Source: Hyphobacterium sp. SN044
GTDB taxonomy: Bacteria > Pseudomonadota > Alphaproteobacteria > Caulobacterales > Maricaulaceae
NCBI RefSeq assembly: GCF_021864465.1
Contig: NZ_JAKKUV010000003.1
Span: 1 to 64,000 of the forward strand
Direction of reading: 5' to 3'
DNA length: 64,000 nucleotides
Made by a program: the position numbers and the translations under genes. How positions within the stretch are numbered: the first letter of the stretch is position 1; each line of letters starts with the position of its first letter. The notes beneath the pieces were generated by a model. It did not search any database, had not been told where the DNA came from, and saw nothing but the letters and a program-made list of their open reading frames with translations. Shown one piece after another: positions 26,723 to 35,254 of the stretch.

Positions 26723-27036
26723 TGGTCTGGGTCAATCTGATCGCCGCCCTGTGCATGGCCGGGGCGATGGCGCTGATGCTGTCGCGCCTGTTCATCGGGC
26801 CGACGCTCTATGACCGCGTGCTCGCGGCCAACAGTTTCGGCACCAAGACGGTGCTGCTCCTGTTGATTTTCAGCCTGATGGTCGGGCGCAGCGACGGCGT
26901 CGACATCGCCCTGCTCTATGCGCTGATCAACTTCATCGCCACGATCGCGATCCTGAAATTCTTCCGCTACCGCTCGCTCGAAATCGCGCTGGCGCAGATG
27001 TCCCTGCGCCGCGCCATCGGGGGAGACGACGAATGA
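26719..27036 (+). CDS. mrpF: Mrp cation/proton antiporter subunit F
   Basis: 105 residues, three TM helices. The MnhF signature is present: RLFIGPTLYDRVLAANSFGTKTVLL in the first half, and GRSDGVDIALLYALINFIATIAILKFFRY in the second with the conserved Asp. It overlaps mrpE by 4 bases (ATGA) and mrpG by 4. MrpF is a small core membrane subunit implicated in cation handling. Confidence 0.93.
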   Translation: MMVWVNLIAALCMAGAMALMLSRLFIGPTLYDRVLAANSFGTKTVLLLLIFSLMVGRSDGVDIALLYALINFIATIAILKFFRYRSLEIALAQMSLRRAIGGDDE

Positions 27037-27395
27037 CCGTGACAGAGATCATCCTCCTGATCCGCGACATCGCCAGCATTGCGCTGATGGCGACGGGTCT
27101 CGTCTTCGTGCTGGCTGGTGCGCTGGGCGTGCTGCGCCTGCCGGACTTCTTCACGCGCATGCATGCGGCCGGCGTGACCGATACGCTGGGTGCGGAACTG
27201 ATCGTGTTCAGCCTGATCCTGCAGGCCGGATTCACGCTTCTGGCGGCCAAGCTTCTGCTCGTCGGGTTCATCCTGTTCCTGACCAGCCCGACGGCGACCC
27301 ATGCCGTCGCGAACGCCGCGCACCGGGCCGGTGAAAAGCCGTTGCTCTCGCGCTTCCACCCCAAGCATCCCCGCGACCGTGAGGGAGACGCCTGA
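27033..27395 (+). CDS. mrpG: Mrp cation/proton antiporter subunit G
   Basis: 120 residues with three TM helices. The MnhG pattern is clear: VLAGALGVLRLPDFFTRMHAAGVTDTLGAELIVFSL, then LLVGFILFLTSPTATHAVANAAHRAG. The tail is basic (SRFHPKHPRDREG). It overlaps mrpF by four bases and shares one base with the next start (TGATG). Confidence 0.93.
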   Translation: MTVTEIILLIRDIASIALMATGLVFVLAGALGVLRLPDFFTRMHAAGVTDTLGAELIVFSLILQAGFTLLAAKLLLVGFILFLTSPTATHAVANAAHRAGEKPLLSRFHPKHPRDREGDA

Positions 27396-27961
27396 TGGAA
27401 AGCTTCGACTGGACCCAGCTGCTCGATTACGCGCTGATGGCGATGCTGCTTGCCGTCGGCGTGGCGATCGTGCGCCTGCGCAACCTGTTCGCCGCCGTGA
27501 TGCTGATGGGCGTCTACAGCCTTCTGTCGGCCGCCTGGTTCGTGTCGCTCGACGCGGTTGATGTGGCCTTTACCGAAGCCGCCGTGGGCGCAGGCATTTC
27601 CACGGTTCTGATGCTCGGCGCGATGCTGCTGACGGCGCGCGAGGCCGAACCGGTGAAGGCCGGGCGGCACTGGGCGGCGCTGGCGGTCGTTCTGGCGACC
27701 GGGGCGGCGCTGTTCTTCGCGATCGGCGACATGCCGGCCTATGGCGACCCGAATGCACCCGCGAATGCCTATGTCGGGCTCGACTACATTATCCGTACAC
27801 CGCAGGAAATCGCGGTGCCGAACGTCGTGACGGCGGTCCTGGCCAGCTACCGGGGTTTCGACACGTTCGGCGAGACGGTGGTGATTTTCGCCGCCGGTCT
27901 CGGCGTCATGTTGCTGCTGGGTTTCGGCGGCAAGAAGCCGAAGAAGGAGGGCGGTGAATGA
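27395..27961 (+). CDS. MrpA C-terminal module as a separate protein (DUF4040 plus MbhE-like)
   Basis: 188 residues. The first half is DUF4040, the MbhD-like part of MrpA (LLAVGVAIVRLRNLFAAVMLMGVYSLLSAAWFV, then DAVDVAFTEAAVGAGISTVLML). The second half resembles the MbhE/MrpA C-terminal segment (NVVTAVLASYRGFDTFGETVVIFAAGLGVMLLLG). In canonical Mrp these domains end the large MrpA. Here they stand alone, as in archaeal Mbh complexes, with no ND5-like MrpA N-terminal half in front. Position between G and B matches Mbh order. Confidence 0.88.
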   Translation: MESFDWTQLLDYALMAMLLAVGVAIVRLRNLFAAVMLMGVYSLLSAAWFVSLDAVDVAFTEAAVGAGISTVLMLGAMLLTAREAEPVKAGRHWAALAVVLATGAALFFAIGDMPAYGDPNAPANAYVGLDYIIRTPQEIAVPNVVTAVLASYRGFDTFGETVVIFAAGLGVMLLLGFGGKKPKKEGGE

Positions 27962-28401
27962 ACCCGCATCTGGTCCTCCGCGTCGTTTCGAAGCTTCTGA
28001 TCCCGATCATCGTAATCTTCGGATTTTACGTCCATTTTCACGGCGACTACAGCCCGGGCGGCGGCTTCCAGGCCGGTGTGATCATCGCCTCTGCGGTGAT
28101 CCTCTATGCGCTGATTTTCGGTATGGGCGCGGCGCGGGAGGCGGTTCCCGCCTGGTTCGTGCGCGCCGGCAGCGCGGTCGGCGTACTGATCTATGGCGGC
28201 ACGGGTTTCGTGACCTGGCTCCTGGGCGGCAACTTCCTCAGCTATGACATGCTGGACCCGGAATCGACGCACCATGCCGGCCAGCATCTTGGCATCATCC
28301 TGGTCGAACTCGGGGTTCTGACCACGGTGTTTTCCGTCATGGTCGTGATCTTCTACACCTTTGCCAGCCGCGCCCCGGATATTCCGGAGGAGGAGTGGTG
28401 A
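27958..28401 (+). CDS. mrpB: Mrp cation/proton antiporter subunit B
   Basis: 147 residues, four TM helices. MnhB signatures: the FYVHFHGDYSPGGGFQAGVIIASAVIL motif, and AGQHLGIILVELGVLTTVFSVMVVIFYTFA near the end. It overlaps the preceding gene by 4 bases and the following one by a single base (TGATG). It is a core subunit of the antiporter membrane arm. Confidence 0.93.
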   Translation: MNPHLVLRVVSKLLIPIIVIFGFYVHFHGDYSPGGGFQAGVIIASAVILYALIFGMGAAREAVPAWFVRAGSAVGVLIYGGTGFVTWLLGGNFLSYDMLDPESTHHAGQHLGIILVELGVLTTVFSVMVVIFYTFASRAPDIPEEEW

Positions 28402-28967
28402 TGATCGAGCTCCTCGCAGAACGCTTCAACTTCATAATCGTCATCATCCTGATGATGACCGGGCTTTATGCCGTCATCGCGACCGGGAATCTGGTCAAGC
28501 GTCTGGTCGGCCTGTCGCTGTTCCAGACCTCGGTCTTCCTGCTCTACATCACCATGGGCAAGGTGTTCGGCGGCCAGCCGCCGATCCTGCCGGAATATGG
28601 CGGCGGGCACGGTGAGGGATATGGCGATGAGGGCGCGCATGGAACGGGCGACGCGGCGCATGCCGCCGCTGGCGATGCCGCGCACGCCGCTGAAGGCGTG
28701 CTGCAGCAGGCCGCCGATGCGCTGACCGATCCGGTGGCCAGCACCCAGGCCCATGCCGTGCTGGATGGCGCGGACGGGGTCGGGCAGGCGATCTATTCCA
28801 ATCCGCTGCCGCATGTCCTGATTCTCACGGCCATCGTGGTGGGCGTGGCGACCTTGTCGGTCGGTCTGGCGCTCGTCGTGCGTATCCGCGAGAGCTACGG
28901 CACGATCGAGGACGAGGCGATCAACAGCGCCGACTATGCCGTCGACCGCGGGGAGGCCGGACGGTGA
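28401..28967 (+). CDS. mrpC: Mrp cation/proton antiporter subunit C with a large loop insertion
   Basis: 188 residues from ATG 28401, which overlaps the mrpB stop by one base with GGAGGAGG upstream; an in-frame GTG at 28395 is possible. NuoK-like, with three TM helices (MMTGLYAVIATGNLVKRLVGLSLFQTSVFLLYI first, ILTAIVVGVATLSVGLALVV last). Between helix 2 and helix 3 lies an extra stretch of about 75 residues rich in His, Gly, Ala and Asp (GGGHGEGYGDEGAHG...), which lengthens the usual ~110-residue subunit. The function of the insertion is unknown. Confidence 0.9.
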   Translation: MIELLAERFNFIIVIILMMTGLYAVIATGNLVKRLVGLSLFQTSVFLLYITMGKVFGGQPPILPEYGGGHGEGYGDEGAHGTGDAAHAAAGDAAHAAEGVLQQAADALTDPVASTQAHAVLDGADGVGQAIYSNPLPHVLILTAIVVGVATLSVGLALVVRIRESYGTIEDEAINSADYAVDRGEAGR

Positions 28968-30493
28968 TTGAAACGCTGACCTCTTTCCTGCCGCCGCTTC
29001 TGACCGAGCACGCGGTAATCCTGGCGGTGGTCATTCCGCTGACGCTGGCGCCGGTTGCGGCGATCATGCCGAATGGCCGTCTCGGCTGGCTCGTGGCGCT
29101 TCTGGGCATGGTGACGGCCGCCGTCCTGACGCTGGTGATTGCCGGCGACGTCGCGCAGAACGGCATCATCAGCTACGCGCTGGGCGACTGGGCGCCGCCG
29201 CACGGTATCGAGTTCCGGGTCGACGCGCTGAACGCGGCCGTCCTCATCCTGGTGTCCGTGCTGGGCCTGCTTGGCGTCGTTTACGCCCTGCCGAGCGTGG
29301 CCGACGAGATCGCGCGGGACAAGCAATCGCTGTTCTACTCGGCCTTCCTCGTCTGCTTTGCCGGCCTGATGGGCGTGGCGAGCACGGGCGATGCCTTCAA
29401 CATGTTCGTCTTCCTCGAGATCTCCTCGATCTCGACCTACACGCTGGTCGGCATGGGAGCGGGCAATGACCGCCGGGCGCTGACCGCGGCGTACAACTAT
29501 CTGATCCTCGGCACGATCGGCGCGACCTTCTTCGTGATCGGTGTGGGCTTCCTCTACATGGCGACCGGCACGCTCAACATGGCCGATATCGCCGACCGGC
29601 TTCCCGCGATACAGGACAGCCGGGTGGTGCAGGCGGCCTTTGCCTTCATCATCGTCGGCCTCGGCCTGAAAGCGGCGATGTTCCCGCTGCATCTCTGGCT
29701 GCCGAATGCCTATGCCTTCGCGCCGAATTTCGTGACGGTCTTCCTCGCCTCGACGGCGACGAAGGTGGCCTTCTACACGCTGATCCGCTTCGTTTTCGAC
29801 ATCTTCCCCTCGGATGCGCCCTTTGTGCAGGTTTCCTTCCTTTGGGTGTTCGCGGTCCTCGGCGTGATCGGCATGATCGCCGGGTCGATCCAGGCGATCT
29901 TCCAGAACGACGCCCGGCGCCTGCTGGCCTATTCGTCGGTGGCGCAGGTCGGCTACATGATGCTCGGCCTCGGGATCGGCACGATGGCGGGCATTTCCGC
30001 CGGTATGCTCCACCTGATCAATCACGCGATGATGAAGGGCGCGCTGTTCATGGCGCTCGGCATTTTCGCGCTGCGTTTCGGCGTGCGCCAGATCAGCGAT
30101 CTTTCGGGCCTTGCCCGGTCGATGCCGGCCACGTCCGTGGCCTTCACCGCCGGCGCGCTGAGCCTTGTCGGCGTACCGATGACGGTCGGTTTCTGGTCGA
30201 AATGGTATCTCGTCGGCGCGGCACTCGATGCCGGCTGGTGGTGGGCCGCCGCGGCGGTGATCATCTCCTCGCTTCTGGCGCTCGCCTATGTCGCGCGCCT
30301 GCTGGCGGCGATCTGGGTCGGCAAGGTTCCGGTCCATCGCGGCGAGGAAGTCCGCAGCCGCGCGCCGCTGACCATGGCGGTGCCGCTGTGGATTCTCGCG
30401 GCGGCGAATATCGTCTTCTTCTTTGACCTGTCGCCGGTGCTCGAACTGGCGCGTGCGGCGGCTGAAGCTGCCTTTGCGGGAGGCATCCGATGA
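28964..30493 (+). CDS. mrpD: Mrp cation/proton antiporter subunit D
   Basis: 509 residues, about 14 TM helices of the complex-I ND2/ND4/ND5 (proton_antipo_M) family. The TM5 acidic residue is visible in FNMFVFLEISSISTYTLVGM. Lysine-bearing helices follow: GLKAAMFPLHLWLPNAYAFAPNFVTVFLASTATKVAF, then NDARRLLAYSSVAQVGYM and NHAMMKGALFMALG. It forms part of the proton or cation pathway of the membrane complex. It overlaps mrpC and the next D-type gene by four bases each. Confidence 0.94.
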   Translation: MIETLTSFLPPLLTEHAVILAVVIPLTLAPVAAIMPNGRLGWLVALLGMVTAAVLTLVIAGDVAQNGIISYALGDWAPPHGIEFRVDALNAAVLILVSVLGLLGVVYALPSVADEIARDKQSLFYSAFLVCFAGLMGVASTGDAFNMFVFLEISSISTYTLVGMGAGNDRRALTAAYNYLILGTIGATFFVIGVGFLYMATGTLNMADIADRLPAIQDSRVVQAAFAFIIVGLGLKAAMFPLHLWLPNAYAFAPNFVTVFLASTATKVAFYTLIRFVFDIFPSDAPFVQVSFLWVFAVLGVIGMIAGSIQAIFQNDARRLLAYSSVAQVGYMMLGLGIGTMAGISAGMLHLINHAMMKGALFMALGIFALRFGVRQISDLSGLARSMPATSVAFTAGALSLVGVPMTVGFWSKWYLVGAALDAGWWWAAAAVIISSLLALAYVARLLAAIWVGKVPVHRGEEVRSRAPLTMAVPLWILAAANIVFFFDLSPVLELARAAAEAAFAGGIR

Positions 30494-31950
30494 CCCCGGA
30501 ACTCGCGCTCGCGCTCGCCATCGCCCTGCCGGCGCTGGGCGCGGTGATGATCGGCCTGCTGGGCCGGTGGCCGAATGTACGCGAAGGCGCCACGCTGGTG
30601 ACCGCCATCGTCCTGGCGCTGAACGTCGCCTATCTCTTCTCGATCGCGCATGAGGGCGCGGAACTGACGCTGCTCGGCATCGATGACGGGCTGTCGCTCA
30701 GCTTCCGGCTGGAGCCGCTGGGTGCGCTCTTCGCCGCCGTGGCGAGCGGGCTGTGGATCGTCAACTCGCTTTATTCCATCGGCTATATGCGGGGGAATGA
30801 GGAGAAGAACCAGACGCGCTTCTACGTCTGTTTCGCGATCGCGCTGGCCAGTGCGATGGGCGTCGCCCTGTCGGCGAACCTCGTCACCATGTTCCTGTTC
30901 TACGAAGCGCTGACGCTGTCGACCTATCCGCTGGTCGCGCACAAGGGCGACGAGAAGGCGCGCAAGGGCGCGGCGATCTATCTCGGCATTCTGCTCGGCA
31001 CCTCGATCGGCCTCCTGCTGCCGGCGATCATCGCGACGCAGTATTTTGCGGGCACGACCGAATTCACGCGCGGCGGCATCCTGGGTGATGTCGCGCCGAT
31101 GATCTCCGGCGTGCTGCTGGTGATGTATGCTTTCGGGATCGGGAAGGCAGCGTTGATGCCGGTCCACCCCTGGCTGCCGAACGCAATGGTGGCTCCGACG
31201 CCGGTTTCCGCGCTTCTGCACGCGGTGGCCGTCGTGAAGGCGGGCGTGTTCGCGATCCTGAAGGTCGCGACCTATGTCTTCGGACCGGCGACGATTGCGG
31301 CGGCCCCGACCTCCGGCCCGCTGGCCTGGATTGCGGCCGGTTCCATCGTGCTGGCCTCGGTGATCGCGCTGACCAAGGACAATCTGAAGGCCCGGCTGGC
31401 GTTCTCGACCGTGTCGCAGCTGTCCTATGTGACGCTGGGCGCGATGCTGGCCTCGCCGCTCGCCCTGATGGGCGCAGCGCTGCAGATCGTCATGCACGCC
31501 TGGGGCAAGATCACCCTCTTCATGTGTGCCGGGGCGATCTACACCGCGACGAAGAAGACCGAGATTTCCCAGATGCGCGGCCTCGGCAAGCTGATGCCGT
31601 GGACGTTCGGCGCCTTTGCCGTCGGGTCGTTCTCGATCATCGGCCTGCCGCCCTTCGGCGGCACCTGGCCGAAATTCTTCCTGATGGAGGGCTCGCTGCA
31701 ATCCGGGCATATCGCCCTGATCGCCGCGCTGATCGCCTCGTCCATCCTGAATATCGCCTATCTGATGCCGATCCCGGGGCGCGGCTTCTTCGGCTATGAG
31801 CCGGATGCGCCGTTGAAGAAGAAAACACCGATGTTAGCCGTGCTGCCGCCGGTAATCACCGCGGCGGGCACGCTGGTGCTGTTCTTCCTGATCGGCCCCC
31901 TGACCGACTTCCTGTCGCCCGTGTTCGAAACGGGAGCGGACCTGCCATGA
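30490..31950 (+). CDS. Second MrpD-type proton-pumping subunit
   Basis: 486 residues, same superfamily as the previous gene but a distinct lineage. TM5 region MFLFYEALTLSTYPLVAHKGD carries the conserved Glu. TM7-8 is GIGKAALMPVHPWLPNAMVAPTPVSALLHAVAVVKAGVF, with the conserved Lys and broken-helix HPWLP motif. LTKDNLKARLAFSTVSQLSYV and HAWGKITLFMCAG follow. The pumping residues appear intact. Together with the first and third D-type genes it would give the complex three antiporter-like subunits. Confidence 0.92.
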   Translation: MTPELALALAIALPALGAVMIGLLGRWPNVREGATLVTAIVLALNVAYLFSIAHEGAELTLLGIDDGLSLSFRLEPLGALFAAVASGLWIVNSLYSIGYMRGNEEKNQTRFYVCFAIALASAMGVALSANLVTMFLFYEALTLSTYPLVAHKGDEKARKGAAIYLGILLGTSIGLLLPAIIATQYFAGTTEFTRGGILGDVAPMISGVLLVMYAFGIGKAALMPVHPWLPNAMVAPTPVSALLHAVAVVKAGVFAILKVATYVFGPATIAAAPTSGPLAWIAAGSIVLASVIALTKDNLKARLAFSTVSQLSYVTLGAMLASPLALMGAALQIVMHAWGKITLFMCAGAIYTATKKTEISQMRGLGKLMPWTFGAFAVGSFSIIGLPPFGGTWPKFFLMEGSLQSGHIALIAALIASSILNIAYLMPIPGRGFFGYEPDAPLKKKTPMLAVLPPVITAAGTLVLFFLIGPLTDFLSPVFETGADLP

Positions 31951-32294
31951 CCAACGAAACGCCGAAGCCCAAGACGCCGCCGAAGAAGAAGACGGAAACG
32001 GCCAAGCCGGAGACCGATCACGGCATCCATCCGCTGGCCCGTCCCTTCCTGTGGCTCGATTCCAAATGGGCGCGCCGCGCGCCGTTCTGGATTTTCCTCA
32101 GCGCCGCCCTTGGGCTGCTGGCGTGGGAATTCTTCCATCCCCGTCACGGCTATTCGAAGTGGGAAGAGATTTTCGGCTTCTACGAAATCGAAGGCTTCTT
32201 CGGCTTCTGCCTGGCCGTGCTGGCGGGCTGGCCGCTGAGAAAGCTCTTGTGGCGCAGCGAAGACTATTACGACCGCGAGGGCAGCGATGATTGA
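31947..32294 (+). CDS. Small accessory membrane protein inside the mrp operon
   Basis: 115 residues. It begins with a Lys/Pro/Thr-rich cytoplasmic segment (residues 1-28), followed by two hydrophobic helices (about residues 49-68 and 82-98) and a charged end (YDREGSDD). It overlaps the preceding gene by 4 bases and the following one by 8. I do not recognise a domain. Being translationally coupled on both sides, it is probably a structural or assembly subunit of this form of Mrp. Confidence 0.75.
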   Translation: MTNETPKPKTPPKKKTETAKPETDHGIHPLARPFLWLDSKWARRAPFWIFLSAALGLLAWEFFHPRHGYSKWEEIFGFYEIEGFFGFCLAVLAGWPLRKLLWRSEDYYDREGSDD

Positions 32295-33999
32295 CCTCTT
32301 GTCCGGCCTGTCGCCGGCCTGGCCGGTTCTGATCGCGGGCGTGCTCTGCGCGGTGATGCCGTGGCATTATGCGCGCAAGGCGCTGATGATCCTCGCCCCG
32401 CTGGCCGCCGGCCTGTTCTGGTTTCTGACGCCGCAGACCGGCGTGTTCGGCGTGTTCGAGGCCGCGGGTTTCACCTTCGAGACCTATCGCTTCGACCCGC
32501 TGTCGCGGATCTGGGGCCTTGTCTTCATCCTCGCCGCCTTCCTCAACGGGCTTTATGCGCTGCACGAACGCGACCGGATGTCGGACACGGCGGCGCTGCT
32601 CTACACCGGGGCCGGTATCGGCGCGGTGTTCGCCGGCGACTTCCTGACGCTGTTCTTCTTCTGGGAGCTGACCGCGATTACTTCGGTCTTCCTGGTGTGG
32701 GCGGGCCGCAATCCGTCGGCCTTCCGCGCCGGACACCGCTATCTGGCGATCCATGTGCTGTCGGGTGTTCTGCTGCTGGGCGGTGCGATCCTCTACGCCA
32801 ACCACTCCGGCAGCTGGCAGTTCAACGCCGTCGACGTGAATGCGCCGGGCGGCCTCCTGATCCTGCTCGCCTTCGGCATCAAGGCGGCTTTCCCGCTGTT
32901 GCACAACTGGCTGCAGGACGCCTATCCCAAATCGACCGCGGTCGGCGCGGTGGTGCTCTCGGCCTTCACGACCAAGCTGGCGATCTATGCGCTGGCGCGC
33001 GGCTTTGCCGGTCTCGAACCGCTGATCTGGGTCGGCGCGATCATGACCGCCTTCCCGGTCTTCTATGCGGTGATCGAGAACGACCTGCGCAAGGTCCTGG
33101 CCTATTCGCTGAACAACCAGCTCGGTTTCATGGTCGCGGGTATCGGCGTCGGTACGGCGCTCGGACTCAACGGCGCGGCGGCGCATGCCTTTGTGCACAT
33201 CATCTACAAGGGCCTGTTGTTCATGACGATGGGTGCCGTGCTGATGCGGACCGGCTCGACCAAGGCGACCGATCTCGGCGGCCTCTACAAATCGATGCCG
33301 CTCACGGCGCTGTTCTGCCTGATCGGGGCGGGGGCGATCTCGGCCTTCCCGCTGATGTCCGGCTTCGTGGCCAAGGCGTTGACGATTTCCGCCGTGGCGC
33401 AGTCGGGGCAGACGATCCCCTTCCTGATCCTCGTGTTCGCTTCGGCGGGCGTGCTGGAACACTCCGGCATCAAGATTCCGTACTTCGCCTTCTTCGCGCA
33501 CGACGCCAAGAAGCGCGTCAAGGAAGCCCCGGCAAACATGCTGCTCGCCATGGGTCTGGCCGCCTTCCTGTGCATCTATCTCGGCGTGAATTACGGGGCG
33601 CTTTATGACCTCCTGCCGTTCAGCATGGAGGCGTATCAGCCGTATTCGCTCGACCACATCGTGGGGCAGATGCAGCTTTTGCTGGCCGCGCTCTTCGCCT
33701 TCACCTTCTTGGTGCGGTTCAAGCTTTACCCGGCCGAAGTGCCCGGCGTGAATCTCGACACGGACTGGTTCTACCGGAAGGCGGGGAACAATTTCGTGCG
33801 GTGGAGCTGGAAGATGTTCGACCGGATGATGGGCGCGCTCGGCCATGTCCGCGGCCGTATTCGCGCGCGGCTCGGTGACCGGCTGTTCAACGTGTTCAGC
33901 CCTGCGGGGGCGTTCAGCCGGGATATCCCGAGCGGGCTTCTGGCGATCTGGACGAGCGTTCTGCTCGGCATTGTTCTGCTGATCGCCTATCTCGCCTGA
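32287..33999 (+). CDS. Third MrpD-type proton-pumping subunit
   Basis: 570 residues with about 15 TM helices. Antiporter core: TM5 FFFWELTAITSVFLVWAGRN with the conserved Glu, then GIKAAFPLLHNWLQDAYPKSTAVGAVVLSAFTTKLAIY, NDLRKVLAYSLNNQLGFM and HIIYKGLLFMTMGAVL. After the core comes a long amphipathic basic segment (FRWSWKMFDRMM-like, residues 505-550) and a last TM helix, recalling the lateral helix of ND5/NuoL. It may therefore take the place of the missing ND5-like MrpA half; that is an inference. It is the last gene before a terminator. Confidence 0.91.
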   Translation: MIDLLSGLSPAWPVLIAGVLCAVMPWHYARKALMILAPLAAGLFWFLTPQTGVFGVFEAAGFTFETYRFDPLSRIWGLVFILAAFLNGLYALHERDRMSDTAALLYTGAGIGAVFAGDFLTLFFFWELTAITSVFLVWAGRNPSAFRAGHRYLAIHVLSGVLLLGGAILYANHSGSWQFNAVDVNAPGGLLILLAFGIKAAFPLLHNWLQDAYPKSTAVGAVVLSAFTTKLAIYALARGFAGLEPLIWVGAIMTAFPVFYAVIENDLRKVLAYSLNNQLGFMVAGIGVGTALGLNGAAAHAFVHIIYKGLLFMTMGAVLMRTGSTKATDLGGLYKSMPLTALFCLIGAGAISAFPLMSGFVAKALTISAVAQSGQTIPFLILVFASAGVLEHSGIKIPYFAFFAHDAKKRVKEAPANMLLAMGLAAFLCIYLGVNYGALYDLLPFSMEAYQPYSLDHIVGQMQLLLAALFAFTFLVRFKLYPAEVPGVNLDTDWFYRKAGNNFVRWSWKMFDRMMGALGHVRGRIRARLGDRLFNVFSPAGAFSRDIPSGLLAIWTSVLLGIVLLIAYLA

Positions 34000-34023
34000 T
34001 CCCTGCTTTTGCGCAGGTGTTTC

Positions 34024-34053
34024 AACGGCCGGGCTATGCCCGGCCGTTTCCGT
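34024..34053 (+). terminator. Intrinsic terminator of the mrp operon
   Basis: AACGGCCGGGC-TAT-GCCCGGCCGTT, a perfect 11-bp stem with a 3-base loop followed by TCCGTT, 24 bases after the last mrp gene. Confidence 0.8.
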
Positions 34054-34154
34054 TGCAATTCCAAGGTGTGAATTGGGCTGACACGCGAGAATAGGAAAGT
34101 TATCCTCTGATCTGCTTTTGTTCCTATCGTCGGGGGCAGGACGGAGACAGAGAG

Positions 34155-34505
34155 ATGAGAGCGATCAATCCCCAAAGGCTGGACGAGGCCCGCGCGCGGC
34201 TGACACGGGAGGCCGTGGCCTTCAGCTTCGGTATCGAACCTGACGCGATCGAAGGCCCGACACGCGGAGCAAGCCATATCGCATTGGCGCGGCAGGTGGC
34301 GATGTATCTGACCCATATCTCGTTCGAGTTGAGCCTGTCGCGCGTTGCCGCCGCATTCGGCCGCGACCGGACCACGGCGTCGCACGCCTGCCACGTGATC
34401 GAGGACAGGCGCGACGATCCGGATTTCGATGCGCAACTGGACCAGCTGGAAGCCTTTCTGAGATCCGCTCCGCTGCCGACGGAGGCCGGGCCATGCCGGC
34501 ATTAG
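34155..34505 (+). CDS. Stand-alone DnaA domain IV-like DNA-binding protein
   Basis: 116 residues. Residues 40-95 follow the pattern of the DnaA DNA-binding domain: ARQVAMYLTH (45-54), LSLSRVAAAFGRDRTTASHACHVIED (60-85). DnaA has a GRDHTTV-H motif at the same place, here GRDRTTASHA. The AAA+ and other DnaA domains are absent. It could bind DnaA boxes or related sites and modulate replication or transcription. The stop overlaps the next gene by 13 bases, so both are probably made together. It starts at ATG 34155 with GAGACAGAGAG upstream. Confidence 0.8.
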   Translation: MRAINPQRLDEARARLTREAVAFSFGIEPDAIEGPTRGASHIALARQVAMYLTHISFELSLSRVAAAFGRDRTTASHACHVIEDRRDDPDFDAQLDQLEAFLRSAPLPTEAGPCRH

Positions 34506-35254
34506 GGGCGCGCTGGCTGAAGCGGCTGGCCGCGCCGGGCGCGGTGCTGCTGCGCGAAGGCGAGCAGGGCTATGCGGTCTTCCCCAGAGGGGACCGCCGC
34601 CGCCGGCCGGTGGCCCGCACCACGGCCGAACAATTCCGCCAGGCGCGGGCCCAGGGCTGGCTTGAGGCCGAAGGAGACGGATACCGGCTGAGCGCGGGTT
34701 TCGTCCGGGCCGGGGTGCGCAGCGCGCAGGGAGAGGCCGGTTTCCTGGCGCAGCATGGCGGGCTGGAGTCCGCGGAGATCATCCTGCCGGATGGCGGGAT
34801 CGAGCGGGTCCGGCGTCGTAGGGAATCGTCGCCGCTCGATCGCTGGTGCCGGCCGGGCCAGGATGGCAGCGCCCCTCTGCTGGATCGCGCGGAATACGAG
34901 GCCGGGGAACGCCTGCGCGCCGATCATGCGCGATCGACGATGAGCCAGCGTCTGACCGCGGACTGGACCTCTCCGCCGCGCTCGAAATCCGGTCGCGGCC
35001 CGACCTCACCGGAGGACGCGCCGGTCTCCGCGCTCGACGCCAGGACACGGGTGATGGATGCGCTCGAAGCGATCGGCCCGGGGCTCGACCGGGTCGTGTT
35101 CGCCGTGTGTATCCGTGAGGCGGGGCTGGGTGATGTCGAGCGCGGAGAGGGCTGGCCGAGGCGGTCGGGCAAGATCGCCCTGAAGCTCGGCCTGAACCGG
35201 CTGGCGATCCATTACGGCATGAAGCCGCGTCAGGCGCCGCCCGCTTCGCCCTGA
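34493..35254 (+). CDS. DUF6456 protein
   Basis: 253 residues, basic and soluble. An N-terminal winged-helix-like region (LREGEQGYAVFPRGD..., TTAEQFRQARAQGWLEAEGDGYRLS) is followed by a low-complexity linker and a C-terminal DUF6456 domain: AEYEAGERLRADHARSTMSQRLTADW, then MDALEAIGPGLDRVVFAVCIREAGL and ERGEGWPRRSGKIALKLGLNRLAIHYG. The family is largely alphaproteobacterial and of unknown role; the GWPxRSGK-LxxALxxLAxHYG ending resembles DNA-associated regulators. It overlaps the DnaA-like gene upstream and sufE (opposite strand) by 25 bases. Confidence 0.85.
   Translation: MPALGARWLKRLAAPGAVLLREGEQGYAVFPRGDRRRRPVARTTAEQFRQARAQGWLEAEGDGYRLSAGFVRAGVRSAQGEAGFLAQHGGLESAEIILPDGGIERVRRRRESSPLDRWCRPGQDGSAPLLDRAEYEAGERLRADHARSTMSQRLTADWTSPPRSKSGRGPTSPEDAPVSALDARTRVMDALEAIGPGLDRVVFAVCIREAGLGDVERGEGWPRRSGKIALKLGLNRLAIHYGMKPRQAPPASP

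Noticed and set aside
32098-33846. 582-codon leftward open frame in the mrp operon
   Set aside because: Antisense to the third D-type subunit; no hydrophobic or domain structure.
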